Source: Magnetococcus sp. PR-3
Lineage (GTDB): Bacteria > Pseudomonadota > Magnetococcia > Magnetococcales > Magnetococcaceae
Assembly: GCF_036689865.1 (NCBI RefSeq)
Contig: NZ_JBAHUQ010000003.1
Coordinates: 62,001 to 126,000, forward strand
Reading direction: 5' to 3'
Length of the DNA stretch: 64,000 bases
The notes beneath the pieces are model-generated. The model had not been told where the DNA came from and made no database searches. It was given only the letters and a program-made list of their open reading frames with translations. Within the stretch, counting starts at the first letter, position 1, and each line of letters begins with the position of its first letter. A program made the position numbers and the translations under genes. This document shows positions 10,041-19,129 of the stretch, one piece after another.

Positions 10041-10457
10041 ATGGATAACCATACCAGCAATAATGCGATGACTGAAATTGCCTTGGCTCTGGCCATGGGT
10101 TTTTTCAGCATCATGGTGCTGGCCATGGTCTCTATGGGCAGTGGTGTTGGTTCGGCCAGTAAAATTGCTGGAGCCACCTTAACCCCTGCTCAAGACGCGA
10201 CTGCACCTAAAGCAACCGTCACCGTACAGGCAGAGGATCGTATGGTGCTCTATTACAATGGTCAGTTTTTAGATCAGAAGATGCAGCCGGTGGTTCCGGC
10301 CCAGCTGCCCCAGGCAGGGCGCACCATTCTGGCACTGGCCCCAGATACGTCCATGACTGAAGCCTTACGGCTACGCGGCCTGTTTGGTCAACGAGAAGTG
10401 ATTGTCTCTACTTTAGATCATCGTTGGCTACAGGCATTAAAGGAGAAAACATCATGA
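10041..10457 (+). CDS. Single-TM protein with ExbD/TolR/MotB-like topology
   Basis: 138 residues, AGGAG nine bases before the ATG. One membrane segment at about 10-33 has an acidic residue (Glu12, in MTEIALALA) at its cytoplasmic entry, the position where ExbD, TolR and MotB carry the proton-binding Asp. A small periplasmic domain follows (about 55-138) with an alternating strand pattern and a late EVIVSTLDHRW strand that recalls the ExbD/TolR fold. I infer it is the stator partner of the ExbB-like channel at 21003. First gene of a run that continues with a 4-base ATGA overlap into the next gene. No close family recognised; the assignment is topological, not a confirmed homology. Confidence 0.6.
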   Translation: MDNHTSNNAMTEIALALAMGFFSIMVLAMVSMGSGVGSASKIAGATLTPAQDATAPKATVTVQAEDRMVLYYNGQFLDQKMQPVVPAQLPQAGRTILALAPDTSMTEALRLRGLFGQREVIVSTLDHRWLQALKEKTS

Positions 10458-10765
10458 AAAAATGGATTACCACCGCTGCCGTGGCTGCTTTGATGGGTCT
10501 GATGTTGGCCCCTGCACAAAAAGCGGAAGCCGCTAATTTCTATTTTTATAACGACTCTGCCCAAAACAGTTTTGATCGTTGGCAGAAACAGAGCCAAAAA
10601 AGGTGGAAAAACCACAAAATAACCAACCGCATGATCAAACGCTCGGTCAAACGCTCCTTGGTCCAGAGCACCAACAACCCCATTTGGCGTCAAGCCAAGG
10701 TAAAACTGGTGCGTAAACAGGGTGCCATTCAGCGTGTCGTGGTGGTGTTACCCCAAGGGTATTGA
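10454..10765 (+). CDS. Small basic exported protein, unknown
   Basis: 103 residues from the ATG at 10454, which overlaps the previous stop (ATGA) and has GGAG eight bases ahead. A clear signal peptide ends in AEA at about residue 26. The mature part is strongly basic (many Lys/Arg, for example KRSVKRSL) with aromatic residues at its start, and ends in a short hydrophobic strand (RVVVVLPQGY). No family recognised. The overlap means translation is probably coupled to the ExbD-like gene, so the two likely act in the same envelope process. The basic surface could bind peptidoglycan or other anionic polymers (inference). Confidence 0.65.
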   Translation: MKKWITTAAVAALMGLMLAPAQKAEAANFYFYNDSAQNSFDRWQKQSQKRWKNHKITNRMIKRSVKRSLVQSTNNPIWRQAKVKLVRKQGAIQRVVVVLPQGY

Positions 10766-10799
10766 TGCATCGTGATTATCCCAGTGAGAGGTGGATATC

Positions 10800-11657
10800 A
10801 TGTTTAAACAAGATCACAGTAATGTTTTGATCCGTATGGCTTTGATGACAGGCATCACCCTGCTGACGGTGTGGCCACATTGGGGACACACAGCCACCCG
10901 GCAAGAGGTCAAGGAGATGGTGGTTAAAGAGGCCACCAAACAGGGGGTCTCCCCTACCCTGGCATTAGCCGTTGCCAAAGTGGGCTCTGACTATCAATCC
11001 ATTGCCCACAGCAAACAGGGCGCCATGGGTGTCATGCAGCTTCAACCCCGTACGCTGGATCGTATGCTGGACCGCTTTCCAGATATGCGTATGGAGTCTG
11101 TAGAGCGGCCACGGGTTAATATTCGCCTAGGGGTAAACTATCTTAAGCGCTTACTTAAAGTGCATGGCAAAAACTGGGAAACTGCGTTAATCCACTATTT
11201 GAGTGGTCTTTCACCCCAGCGCACGCCGGATGGTATGCTCTCTGAAAAAGAGCATGAGACCGTTCAGCGGATGTTACGGTGGGAAAAACGTTACCGTGAT
11301 CAGATGACGGTCTGGCAAGGTGCCGCCAATGCTCAGGTCAAAAAACTGAAAAAACGTGTGAAGCGTTTAAAGCGCAAAATTCAGTTGGCCCGCCAGCAGC
11401 AAGAGCAGATTGAAGAAGAGGATCAATGGTATCCCTCACCCCCCCGCCGTCGTGGTGGTCGTGGCGGCTTCCGTCACCACCCCCGTCATAACTTTCAAGG
11501 CAACCAAGGGGGATTTGGCAGGGGACATCGCCCACCACCACCACCCCATTGGAATCAAGGGTTTGGCAGCCCCAGCCAGGATGCCGATGATTTTTGGTAT
11601 GACTCCGGCCTTCAAAACCCCAAACAGGCCGATATGACAGCCACCAACTGGCATTAA
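10800..11657 (+). CDS. Lytic transglycosylase-like (SLT) protein lacking the catalytic Glu
   Basis: 285 residues from the ATG at 10800 (a GTG at 10791 also opens the frame, but GAGAGGTGG fits the ATG). Exported: N-terminal hydrophobic segment ending near residue 30. The SLT fold is readable at about 40-160: VSPTLALAVAK, GAMGVMQLQP, NIRLGVNYLKRLL. At the place of the catalytic Glu (canonical VES/VESD) the sequence has VGSD, with Gly62 (codon GGC), and the late YN-G motif is replaced by YLSGL. It is therefore probably a non-catalytic peptidoglycan-binding paralogue of the next gene. The tail (about 175-285) is unusual: a Lys/Arg-rich coiled stretch, then a low-complexity Gly/Arg/His/Pro region with a run of prolines. 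Confidence 0.8.
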   Translation: MFKQDHSNVLIRMALMTGITLLTVWPHWGHTATRQEVKEMVVKEATKQGVSPTLALAVAKVGSDYQSIAHSKQGAMGVMQLQPRTLDRMLDRFPDMRMESVERPRVNIRLGVNYLKRLLKVHGKNWETALIHYLSGLSPQRTPDGMLSEKEHETVQRMLRWEKRYRDQMTVWQGAANAQVKKLKKRVKRLKRKIQLARQQQEQIEEEDQWYPSPPRRRGGRGGFRHHPRHNFQGNQGGFGRGHRPPPPPHWNQGFGSPSQDADDFWYDSGLQNPKQADMTATNWH

Positions 11658-11703
11658 GGCTTCATACCATCTCTGATTATTGTTTAACTGCAGACCCAAC
11701 CTA

Positions 11704-11736
11704 CGCAAGGGGGGAAAAGCCTGCTTTCCCCCTGCG
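11704..11736 (+). terminator. Imperfect G/C hairpin between the two SLT genes
   Basis: CGCAAGGGGGGAAA at 11704-11717 pairs with TTTCCCCCTGCG at 11725-11736 with two bulged bases, followed by CACTTTTAT. It may be a weak terminator or a processing/attenuation site between the pseudo-SLT and SLT genes. The T-run is short and displaced, so termination would be partial. Confidence 0.45.
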
Positions 11737-11892
11737 CACTTTTATACCCACGGTACGCTTAATCCTCTCCCTTATCAGGGGATGGCACGCTTGAACAAAG
11801 CATCTCCAGGGTTTGGATATGGATAGCGCCACACCCTGGCACCTTCATCAACATCCGTGGGGTTAACCCCATCCCCCCTAAGGAGCCTTACC

Positions 11893-12399
11893 ATGATCCG
11901 GTCACTCCTTATTGTCACGCTGCTTGGCCTTACACTCTCACTACCCACCCTCAGTTGGGCCAAGGCCAATAAACAGCAGCGCCAATATATTCAACAGATG
12001 ATCATCCAAGAGGCCAAAGCGCTACAGATACCCATCTCCCTCGCTCTGGCTGTGGCCCATGTGGAATCCTATTTCGATCCACGCATTGAAAGCCATAAAG
12101 GGGCACGTGGTGTCATGCAGATTATGCCGGCCACGGCCATGGGTGAGTATGGTATTCCAAAAAAAATGCTCTGGAACCCACAGGTTAATGTACGACTTGG
12201 CCTACATTTTCTAAGAAGATTACTCCAACGGTATAAGGGACGTGTGAATCTTGCACTATCCTATTACAATGGGGGGTCCCGCGTCGGGGATCTGCCCAAT
12301 GCCCGTATTATTCCTGCCACCCGTCGTTATGTGGCCAAAGTACGTCATTGGCAAAAACGCTATCAATATAAGCTATACAGAGGCATGGATCTGTTATGA
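11893..12399 (+). CDS. Lytic murein transglycosylase (SLT family), exported
   Basis: 168 residues from the ATG at 11893 (AGGAG seven bases ahead; a GTG at 11857 would only add an odd leader). Signal peptide to about residue 23. The complete SLT motif set is present: catalytic Glu58 in AHVESYF, GARGVMQIMP at about 70-79, NVRLGLHFL, and LSYYNGG near 125. It should cleave the MurNAc-GlcNAc bond of peptidoglycan to 1,6-anhydro products. It is a short, single-domain enzyme and a paralogue of the preceding gene. The stop overlaps the next start (ATGA), so it is in one operon with the following three genes. Such dedicated enzymes usually open the wall for an envelope-spanning assembly. Confidence 0.88.
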   Translation: MIRSLLIVTLLGLTLSLPTLSWAKANKQQRQYIQQMIIQEAKALQIPISLALAVAHVESYFDPRIESHKGARGVMQIMPATAMGEYGIPKKMLWNPQVNVRLGLHFLRRLLQRYKGRVNLALSYYNGGSRVGDLPNARIIPATRRYVAKVRHWQKRYQYKLYRGMDLL

Positions 12400-14036
12400 A
12401 TCAAGGTTGGGCGTCGGAGCGTATGCTGCTCCAGGAGGGCATTAGTGACCATCTATTGGGACTAATGGCCATGGTGGCGGAGACCGAGCAGGATGGTGAC
12501 TTAAAATTTCCTGCACAAACCTGCCATGAGCTGCAACGTATGCTGGTTTGCCGCACCTACGCCCAAACGATGACAGAACTCTGTTATCTGCTTAAAGCCG
12601 GCCATGCCTGTGGTGATTACGTCACCCTGTTCTGGGAAGTGGGCCTGGCACGCAGTAACCGGTTTAAGTCTTTCTTTGCCGAGCGGCTCGGAACTGACCC
12701 TCAAGAGATGATCCGTACTGAAAATTCGGGAGTGGTTATTGTCGAGGGCAAAGACCGCTTTACGGTGCACTATAGCCGCATGCCCTTATTAGCGGCCTTG
12801 TGGGAGTTTCTATTTAGTGCCTTGGAGTATACCGCCCTTGATCACAGCATTAACACCATGCTAGTGGAGACCCAAGATAGCCGCCCTGCCACCGCCCAGT
12901 GTGCCAACCAACTGGCTCGGCAGCTTTATGCTTTTTTAAAAGATCATCTCCCCGAAGCCCAACAACAGCGCAAATTCCGCCGTATCAGCCAATTTATGCA
13001 GGATAAAGCAGGCAGTCATAGCTTTGCACCAGATGCCCTGAATGATGAGGCCATTTTTGATTTCTGGCAAAACTTCTCCATAAATGGGGATGAAGAGGGT
13101 GGCGATTTTAAAAAGTTTGAGACTGTCTACAACGACTTTCTGAACTACCGCCGTGCCTTAAGAGCTGCCATGAACCAACAGGCCCTGGTTCACACCCAGG
13201 TATTGGGGACAGACCGTGATGCAGGGGAGTGGGAACCGGACAGTGAACAGAGCCAAATACTCTGGGAGAGTGTGCGGGAGATCGAGCAAGAGGCCACACC
13301 CCTGGTCCTATTAAACAGCCCACCGTGCGATACCATTAAGTTTGTGAACAACCGGGAGCAGGGTTTGTTAAAACGGATCATGGAAGGTGGGCGAGATACC
13401 ATGGATCTGGCGCTCTCCTTATTACGCTGTGAGCTGTTTGGCTATGCTCAATCACGGGTTGTGCAGGCACTGCGGCAAAAAGTACACGGTCAGGCTTTGG
13501 ATGAAACCATAGAGACCGCCTGCCAATCAGACTATCTCCAGCATCCACAGAAGCTTCATGCACTAACAGAGCATCTTAATCGGGTGCAATATGCCTCTTT
13601 GCATCTGCTGTTACACCATAATCATATGGAATCGATTCGCTTGATTCTAAATTTGTACCCTGATCTTGACCTATCTAAGGTTAGAGAACACCGCACCGAG
13701 TCTATAGGGGACACCGGAACAATGGATACCCTCACGCAGTTGCGTGAGGCATTGAACCAACAAGGTGTGTGGCAAAATTTGGAAAAAGAAGCCGCCCGAG
13801 CGTTTAAAGGCATTGCTCGGCAAGGTTTTCGGGATAACGAGAAAGATCAACCGAGCATCTGTGACGGTCATGCCCAGGCCGCCCCCCTTTTGGAACAGAT
13901 GGCCAAACATCTCTCCCGTTTTCTAACCACACTGCAAACAACGCTCCCCTCTGATCAAATAGCAGCCTCTGTCTTCGAGGCTGACCGTGCGGCATTTACC
14001 CGGCAGTTCCGCCGGATGTATGGAGGACAATCATGA
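12396..14036 (+). CDS. Large soluble protein of unknown function in the envelope-motor locus
   Basis: 546 residues, start overlapping the previous stop by four bases. No signal peptide and no membrane segment; the composition is helical and acidic (many Glu/Gln/Leu), suggesting an all-alpha cytoplasmic protein. I recognise no family and no catalytic motif; the N-terminal third contains several Cys residues, but their spacing is not a clear metal site. Position between the transglycosylase and the two next genes, with overlaps at both ends, indicates that it works with them. A cytoplasmic scaffold or regulator is a guess only. Confidence 0.7.
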   Translation: MNQGWASERMLLQEGISDHLLGLMAMVAETEQDGDLKFPAQTCHELQRMLVCRTYAQTMTELCYLLKAGHACGDYVTLFWEVGLARSNRFKSFFAERLGTDPQEMIRTENSGVVIVEGKDRFTVHYSRMPLLAALWEFLFSALEYTALDHSINTMLVETQDSRPATAQCANQLARQLYAFLKDHLPEAQQQRKFRRISQFMQDKAGSHSFAPDALNDEAIFDFWQNFSINGDEEGGDFKKFETVYNDFLNYRRALRAAMNQQALVHTQVLGTDRDAGEWEPDSEQSQILWESVREIEQEATPLVLLNSPPCDTIKFVNNREQGLLKRIMEGGRDTMDLALSLLRCELFGYAQSRVVQALRQKVHGQALDETIETACQSDYLQHPQKLHALTEHLNRVQYASLHLLLHHNHMESIRLILNLYPDLDLSKVREHRTESIGDTGTMDTLTQLREALNQQGVWQNLEKEAARAFKGIARQGFRDNEKDQPSICDGHAQAAPLLEQMAKHLSRFLTTLQTTLPSDQIAASVFEADRAAFTRQFRRMYGGQS

Positions 14037-14548
14037 GTCAAGCCACACGGGATACCACCACCGAAACACTCTTTACTGCACTCAGCCAGCAGGATGCTCT
14101 GCGTCAACCGGTGGATGAACAGACAGCCCGTCCCATTGGCTATACCCAATTGATGCAGCATATCCAGGGACATGGCCCTACCGCTCTGGCGGTTGTGCGT
14201 GCCCTAAAACAGGACCCTAAATTAAAAGCACTTTATCATCAGCTTTTACAGCGGGGCTCCATGTGCTATTTTCCTGCAGTGGCTGCGGCCAGCAGTGGTG
14301 ACGTCCAAGAACGTCAGGCCGACGGTTGGAAGATCCGTTGGAAGACCTCCCGTGCGGATGAAAACCAAATTTATCTGTTGATCGACCTTAAGCCACACAT
14401 GACATCCACCCCCACCAAACTCACGGTGGAGGAGGAGCGCATTAATTTGCCTGAGCCGGTTAACGGCACCATTCAACTGTTGGTCGAGTCTAACAGTGGT
14501 ATCATGCAAGGGCTGCGTAACAAAGACAGTAAGGTCTATCTGCATTGA
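14033..14548 (+). CDS. Unknown soluble protein in the envelope-motor locus
   Basis: 171 residues, start overlapping the previous stop (ATGA). No signal peptide or membrane helix. The first half is helical; the second half (about 85-171) has alternating strands such as IYLLIDLKPH and GTIQLLVESNSG and could be a small beta domain. No known family recognised. Its stop overlaps the TTG start of the Lon-like gene, so translational coupling is likely. Confidence 0.65.
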   Translation: MSQATRDTTTETLFTALSQQDALRQPVDEQTARPIGYTQLMQHIQGHGPTALAVVRALKQDPKLKALYHQLLQRGSMCYFPAVAAASSGDVQERQADGWKIRWKTSRADENQIYLLIDLKPHMTSTPTKLTVEEERINLPEPVNGTIQLLVESNSGIMQGLRNKDSKVYLH

Positions 14549-15996
14549 GCATTCGGGTTATCATCGCCACCACTGAGGGGCCGGTTACTGTACAGCGTAT
14601 CACCATGGAAGATCCTGATCTTCAATCGGTGGTGTGTCTGAATGGTACAACCCGTGCCCTACCCATCAGCGGTGATTATGATGCCTTTGTTCGCCCCCCC
14701 ACCGGAATGATTCAAGATGATTTTGAACAGGCGGCCTACCGTCTGGACCTCTCTGATACCATTGATCAAGGGTTTAGTTGGCAACTGGGGGCTTATGCCG
14801 CCCACATGCTCTACTTTCAAAAAGAGCTGGCTCAACGGGATGAACCGACAGATGCCATCTGGTGGCTGACCGGTCAGGTTGACCGGGACCATTCCGTACG
14901 CAGCGTTGAGCATATCCAAGAAAAACTTCAGGAATCCACCTCACTATTTCGGGAATGGATTAATCAGGGTATACCGGTTCACATCTTTGTACCCCAAACC
15001 AACTACGCCGATGTCGATCAAGCCCTGTTGGATGAGTTAGCCTCACCTGATCTGATCGCCGTACATGCCATTGAACAGGTAGATCAGTTACCCAGCCCCA
15101 AAACCCGTGTGGCTGCAGCAGCAACGCTACCTATTGCCATAGAACCTGACGTTCCGGTTATACCTGTCACCCCCCTCCCCCGTGAGGTAGAAGAGCAACC
15201 GAAAAAGAGCTTTCCCTGGCTTAAGTCGATCTTGAGCATGCAGCTCTTGGTATTGGGTGGGTTGATCTGGTTTACCTGGCAGCAGGGCTTGCCCAAATGG
15301 ATCGTATGGGCGCAAAGTCACGACTATGCCCAACGTTTGCAGTTGGAACAGGCATTGAGCCAAAATCAGTGTGATGTTTGCAAACGGTTGTTCCATCTCT
15401 ACATGGAGCGGCAAGGTGGGATTCAACCCATCAAACCCCCACAGCTTACATTGGAACGTATTGTCATTGGGGCCCCTCCATCGGTGCGTGGATGTCGTGA
15501 AGTTCACCATCCAGGTCCAGGGCGTGATGTTCAGCCAGAGGTTAAGGTCTTACGCATCAAAGGGGAAAATTTTCCATCACTGCGTACAGGCCGGCGCTTA
15601 TGTCAGTTTAAGTTCCGGGTGGTCAATGGTGAAGAGACGGTACACACCCGTTTATTGGTGGTAGCCCGGGCCGGTAAAAAACGTGACCGTGCCCATGCGG
15701 CTGAAGGGAGCCGCCGTTGGAAGCTGAATAAAGCACTGGATGCCGAAGAGACACTCATCTGGAACAGTCCCCGCATTGGCCCTTGGATCCGTAAGCCCTG
15801 GCGGTATCGTATTATGCTTTTAGCAGCGCATGCCCCCTTGGATACCGCCGCAAAATGGCTGAAACAGAACCGCCGGCAGGCGCGTCAATCTGGCCAACCC
15901 TGGCAGTGGAAAAAGGCTCAACAGCAACTCGCCGAGCGTGGTGTGCAGCTGCTACAGGTCAAACAGCTGCTAAAACCGATGCCACGACATCTATGA
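14545..15996 (+). CDS. Membrane-anchored protein with a Lon-protease-like (S16) domain
   Basis: 483 residues from a TTG start that overlaps the previous stop (TTGA), with AAGG ten bases ahead. Residues about 1-190 resemble the Lon proteolytic domain: a Ser in GFSWQLG (Ser78), LTGQVDRD at 108-115, EKL with Lys127, and GIPVHIFVPQTN near 142-153. In E. coli Lon the distance from the TGE Thr to the catalytic Lys722 is 18 residues; here Thr109 to Lys127 is also 18. The usual PSAG around the Ser is not kept, so activity is uncertain. A Pro-rich linker, one TM helix (about 231-249) and a basic C-terminal region (about 255-483) follow. There is no AAA+ ATPase domain, unlike real Lon. Role in the locus unknown; processing of a partner or a structural use of the fold are both possible. 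Confidence 0.6.
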   Translation: MSIRVIIATTEGPVTVQRITMEDPDLQSVVCLNGTTRALPISGDYDAFVRPPTGMIQDDFEQAAYRLDLSDTIDQGFSWQLGAYAAHMLYFQKELAQRDEPTDAIWWLTGQVDRDHSVRSVEHIQEKLQESTSLFREWINQGIPVHIFVPQTNYADVDQALLDELASPDLIAVHAIEQVDQLPSPKTRVAAAATLPIAIEPDVPVIPVTPLPREVEEQPKKSFPWLKSILSMQLLVLGGLIWFTWQQGLPKWIVWAQSHDYAQRLQLEQALSQNQCDVCKRLFHLYMERQGGIQPIKPPQLTLERIVIGAPPSVRGCREVHHPGPGRDVQPEVKVLRIKGENFPSLRTGRRLCQFKFRVVNGEETVHTRLLVVARAGKKRDRAHAAEGSRRWKLNKALDAEETLIWNSPRIGPWIRKPWRYRIMLLAAHAPLDTAAKWLKQNRRQARQSGQPWQWKKAQQQLAERGVQLLQVKQLLKPMPRHL

Positions 15997-16431
15997 CCCC
16001 ACGGCTCCACCGCTAAAGACCTACGTCACCATACTCAACACACCCATCAATGAAGCGACCTACCGATGTATCAAACCCTGTCAAAGTAACCAACGCTGGA
16101 CCATCTGTTCAAAAAATTGCCTAGAATGGTCAGAGGCCAAATCACGGCTCGCCCTCTTCTATTGTGTTGGATGAAAATCTCTGGTGGGGTATAGCGCTGC
16201 CAACAAGACCATAAGGGAGTATGAGCCGTCATGAAAACGGGTGAGGGGGTTATCCGACCTGCTGTTGTGGGGAGATCGGCTCGACCAGGCATGACGAATC
16301 CACTCTGTCTAAAACAGGTATGCCCTTAAAATGCTGTGATAATAGGTCGGGTCGGGTTTTGTCTACATGGTAAACAAGCAGGTTGAAACTGACCCCCCAT
16401 AGATCGTGTAATCTATGGGGGGTTGCCGCGT
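15997..16431. other. Convergent intergenic region with a 13-bp hairpin
   Basis: About 435 bases between the Lon-like gene and the end of the minus-strand chemotaxis receptor gene. Apart from the hairpin at 16392-16423, listed separately, I see no gene or recognisable element. Confidence 0.4.
16392..16423. terminator. Perfect 13-bp inverted repeat, probable shared terminator structure
   Basis: ACCCCCCATAGAT (16392-16404) pairs perfectly with ATCTATGGGGGGT (16411-16423) around a 6-base loop. It sits just after the stop of the minus-strand receptor gene and faces the plus-strand operon. Neither side has a real T-run, so it may act as an RNA-stabilising or Rho-assisted end. Confidence 0.55.
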
Positions 16432-18795
16432 TTATAGCTTAAATTTTTCCAAGATTGTGTGCAGTTCTTGGGAGAGGGTCAAAGATTGTCCGGAGCGATC
16501 TTTCACCGTATGGCCCAGTGTATCCAGCTGCTGAATGGTACTGCTCATGCCTTGCATGGAATCAGATGTATTTTTGGCTTCCACCACAGCTTCAGCCAAC
16601 AGCCCCACATTTTCCCCTTCTTGCCGGGCAACATCCACCACATTTTGGGTCATATCCTGAACACCTGCAGAGGCAACCGATACATTCTGGGTCACTTCAC
16701 TAATACCCTGAGAAAGCTCCGTCACATTGTGCGCCACTTCGTTCATACCCGATGTAGACTCCGCGACGCGGTTATTCACCTCATCGGTCTGTTCGGCAGC
16801 GGTGGCCATGGACACCGCAATGTCTTGAACGGTAAAGCCTTGCTCCTCAACCGCTTGTACAATCTCTTCGGTAGCTTGGTCAATGCGTTCAATATCAGCA
16901 TTCACATCCCGAGTAACCTGAACCACTCGATCACTGTTGCTACGGATCTCATCCAGACGTTGACCGATCATTTGGGTCGCTTCAGCGGTCTGGCTGGCCA
17001 GCTCTTTGACCTCATTGGCCACCACCGCAAAACCTTTACCTGCTTCACCAGCACCGGCTGATTCAATCGAAGCATTCAACGCCAGCATGTTGGTCTGTTC
17101 GGCAATGGAGTTAATGACCTCGACCACTTTACCCACTTCACGGGCAGAAGCGACCAATTGGTCCATAACCTCTGTACTACCAGAAGCGCGTTCCCGTGCC
17201 GTTTGTGAAGCCTTTTTAGCACCGTTGCATTGGGTGCGGATTCCTTCCAACGCCATGCTAATACCCCGTACAGCAGCGTTAACACTGGCCACACTCTCAT
17301 TGGTTTGCGATGCGGCTTGATTAACCGAAGCCATACTGGTACTGGCCTCTTCTGTCGCACTGGCCACCGTACTTAGGTTCACACTGGCTTCTTCTGCAGC
17401 AGCAGCAATGGTGGTGAGGTTATTGTTGGTATCCTGGGCAGCATCTGCCGCACGGTCTAAGCGGCTACTGGCTTCTTGGGTGGATGTAGAGAGTCCACTA
17501 AGCTCATCGGTCATCTGTTGGGCACTGTTGGCAACCACTTTGGCCCGCTCACGCATATCACCGGTACCTTGATTCATCTCTTCAGCAACGGTATCCAGCT
17601 CTCGGGCGGCATCACTGAGCTGCTCAACAATCCTTTGGACTTGACGCATCATACCATTAAGCTGTTCAGCCATACCGATGGTAGAGGCCAAAATACCCGT
17701 TGCATGAAAATTGTGCCCTTGATGAATGGTCAGGTCACCCTCTGCCACGCGAACCACCATGGCGCAAACCTGATCGGGTTCACCACCAATTTGATAGAGG
17801 ATCTGCTGGACAATACGGATCACCATAAAGATGGCCACCAAAACAACCACCAATAGAATGATCACATAGAACATTAAATCTGATGTGGCATTATCATGCA
17901 GTTGTGTGGTGGTATCGAGCAGCCCATGGTTCAGTTTATCTTCCACCTGCTTGAGGCGGTTGATCTTACTGGTTTGCACCTTAAACCACGCTTTGGTGTC
18001 CACACCAAATTGGCTGCTCTTGGACATCACAATTTTGCGCAGACGCTCGGTCTCTTGCACATCTCTGTGGTCCATGACCGTTTGATAGAACTGAATGATA
18101 TCTAAAGGTGCATACCGCTTAAAACCGATCAAATAGCTCTTTTGAGCCGACACCAGAGAGACAAATTTGGTGTAGCCTGCTGTGGAGATTGCATCCCCAG
18201 CAAAAGCACCCGCCAACACCGCACGTTCAACACCCGCACGCTCTTTGGCCAAAAGCAGATTAACATAACCTAGGGAGAGAGTTGTTAATTTGGAGTCCGA
18301 ACTAAAACGGGTGATGTTGGCAATGAGATCAATAAACCGCCCATTAACCTGTGTATAAAAGCCAATGGCTTTTTTTGCCGGAATGGTTAACCGATCGACA
18401 CTGCGGCGAATATCACTACGGGTCTGTACATCTTGCATAAGCCGATTAAGATCTTGGGTAAATGCCTGACCATACATGGTCAGATCAACACCCGCTATTA
18501 ATCCTGTCAATGCTTTGGCTTTATCATCTGCATTGTTACGTTGTGAGGGCAACTCGTTTTTAAAAGCGACACCCTTACTCTTCACAAAGCCCGCAGTCAT
18601 GCCCCGCTCTTTTTGCAGCTCATGCACTAGGCCACTCATACCCACAGCCAACTCAGCCAACTGACCAACCTGATCAGTCTGGCTAACCATGCGGTTCTTA
18701 TCCATAACGCCCATAAGCGCAAAATAGAAAAGTCCAACCATGGAAGGGACCAAAAGTAGTACCAATTTATGTTTCAATTTTAATTTGCTCAGCAT
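16432..18795 (-). CDS. Methyl-accepting chemotaxis protein with NIT sensor domain
   Basis: 787 residues. TM1 at about 11-30, periplasmic NIT domain (about 45-290; typical [11 protein letters not shown] near its start), TM2 at about 307-330, HAMP (about 330-385), then a long methyl-accepting coiled coil. The signalling tip is clear ([13 protein letters not shown], followed by [13 protein letters not shown] and NEVKELA). NIT domains in other receptors sense nitrate or nitrite; that specificity is not shown here. There is no C-terminal NWETF-like CheR tether. It lies on the opposite strand between two halves of the envelope-motor locus; the divergent promoter region upstream is shared with the lipoprotein gene at 19130. 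Confidence 0.93.
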   Translation of the reverse strand: MLSKLKLKHKLVLLLVPSMVGLFYFALMGVMDKNRMVSQTDQVGQLAELAVGMSGLVHELQKERGMTAGFVKSKGVAFKNELPSQRNNADDKAKALTGLIAGVDLTMYGQAFTQDLNRLMQDVQTRSDIRRSVDRLTIPAKKAIGFYTQVNGRFIDLIANITRFSSDSKLTTLSLGYVNLLLAKERAGVERAVLAGAFAGDAISTAGYTKFVSLVSAQKSYLIGFKRYAPLDIIQFYQTVMDHRDVQETERLRKIVMSKSSQFGVDTKAWFKVQTSKINRLKQVEDKLNHGLLDTTTQLHDNATSDLMFYVIILLVVVLVAIFMVIRIVQQILYQIGGEPDQVCAMVVRVAEGDLTIHQGHNFHATGILASTIGMAEQLNGMMRQVQRIVEQLSDAARELDTVAEEMNQGTGDMRERAKVVANSAQQMTDELSGLSTSTQEASSRLDRAADAAQDTNNNLTTIAAAAEEASVNLSTVASATEEASTSMASVNQAASQTNESVASVNAAVRGISMALEGIRTQCNGAKKASQTARERASGSTEVMDQLVASAREVGKVVEVINSIAEQTNMLALNASIESAGAGEAGKGFAVVANEVKELASQTAEATQMIGQRLDEIRSNSDRVVQVTRDVNADIERIDQATEEIVQAVEEQGFTVQDIAVSMATAAEQTDEVNNRVAESTSGMNEVAHNVTELSQGISEVTQNVSVASAGVQDMTQNVVDVARQEGENVGLLAEAVVEAKNTSDSMQGMSSTIQQLDTLGHTVKDRSGQSLTLSQELHTILEKFKL

Positions 18796-19129
18796 TCCAC
18801 TTCCCCCAAAACAGGTTCCCTCAACCTATTTCTTTTTATTATCGAGATTTACACCATCATGAAGTTGCACCTTTTAGGCCAAATAGGCAACCGTTTTATA
18901 CGTAACTCTTTATAACGATAACGTTGCTCAAACATTAAGCAATTCTTACACTTAAAATGGTAATTCAATTTATAAAGCAGACTTAGCTCAAAAAACCCCT
19001 CTCCCCTTTACCTACCCCCGTTTGAACACATGGTTCACGTTGTTTGGATCTATTTTTTACTACGACTCTGTGCATCAAGATCGCTGGCCCAAACCTGCGT
19101 TATCAGGTCCGGTGCTTAAGGAGAAGATC
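18796..19129. other. Divergent promoter region (receptor / lipoprotein operon)
   Basis: About 330 AT-rich bases between two divergent genes. It must hold promoters in both directions. I found no strong sigma70 or sigma28 match and no gene. Confidence 0.4.

Noticed and set aside
12396-14036. Zinc-finger reading of the Cys residues
   Set aside because: The Cys are scattered without a C-X2-C or comparable spacing.
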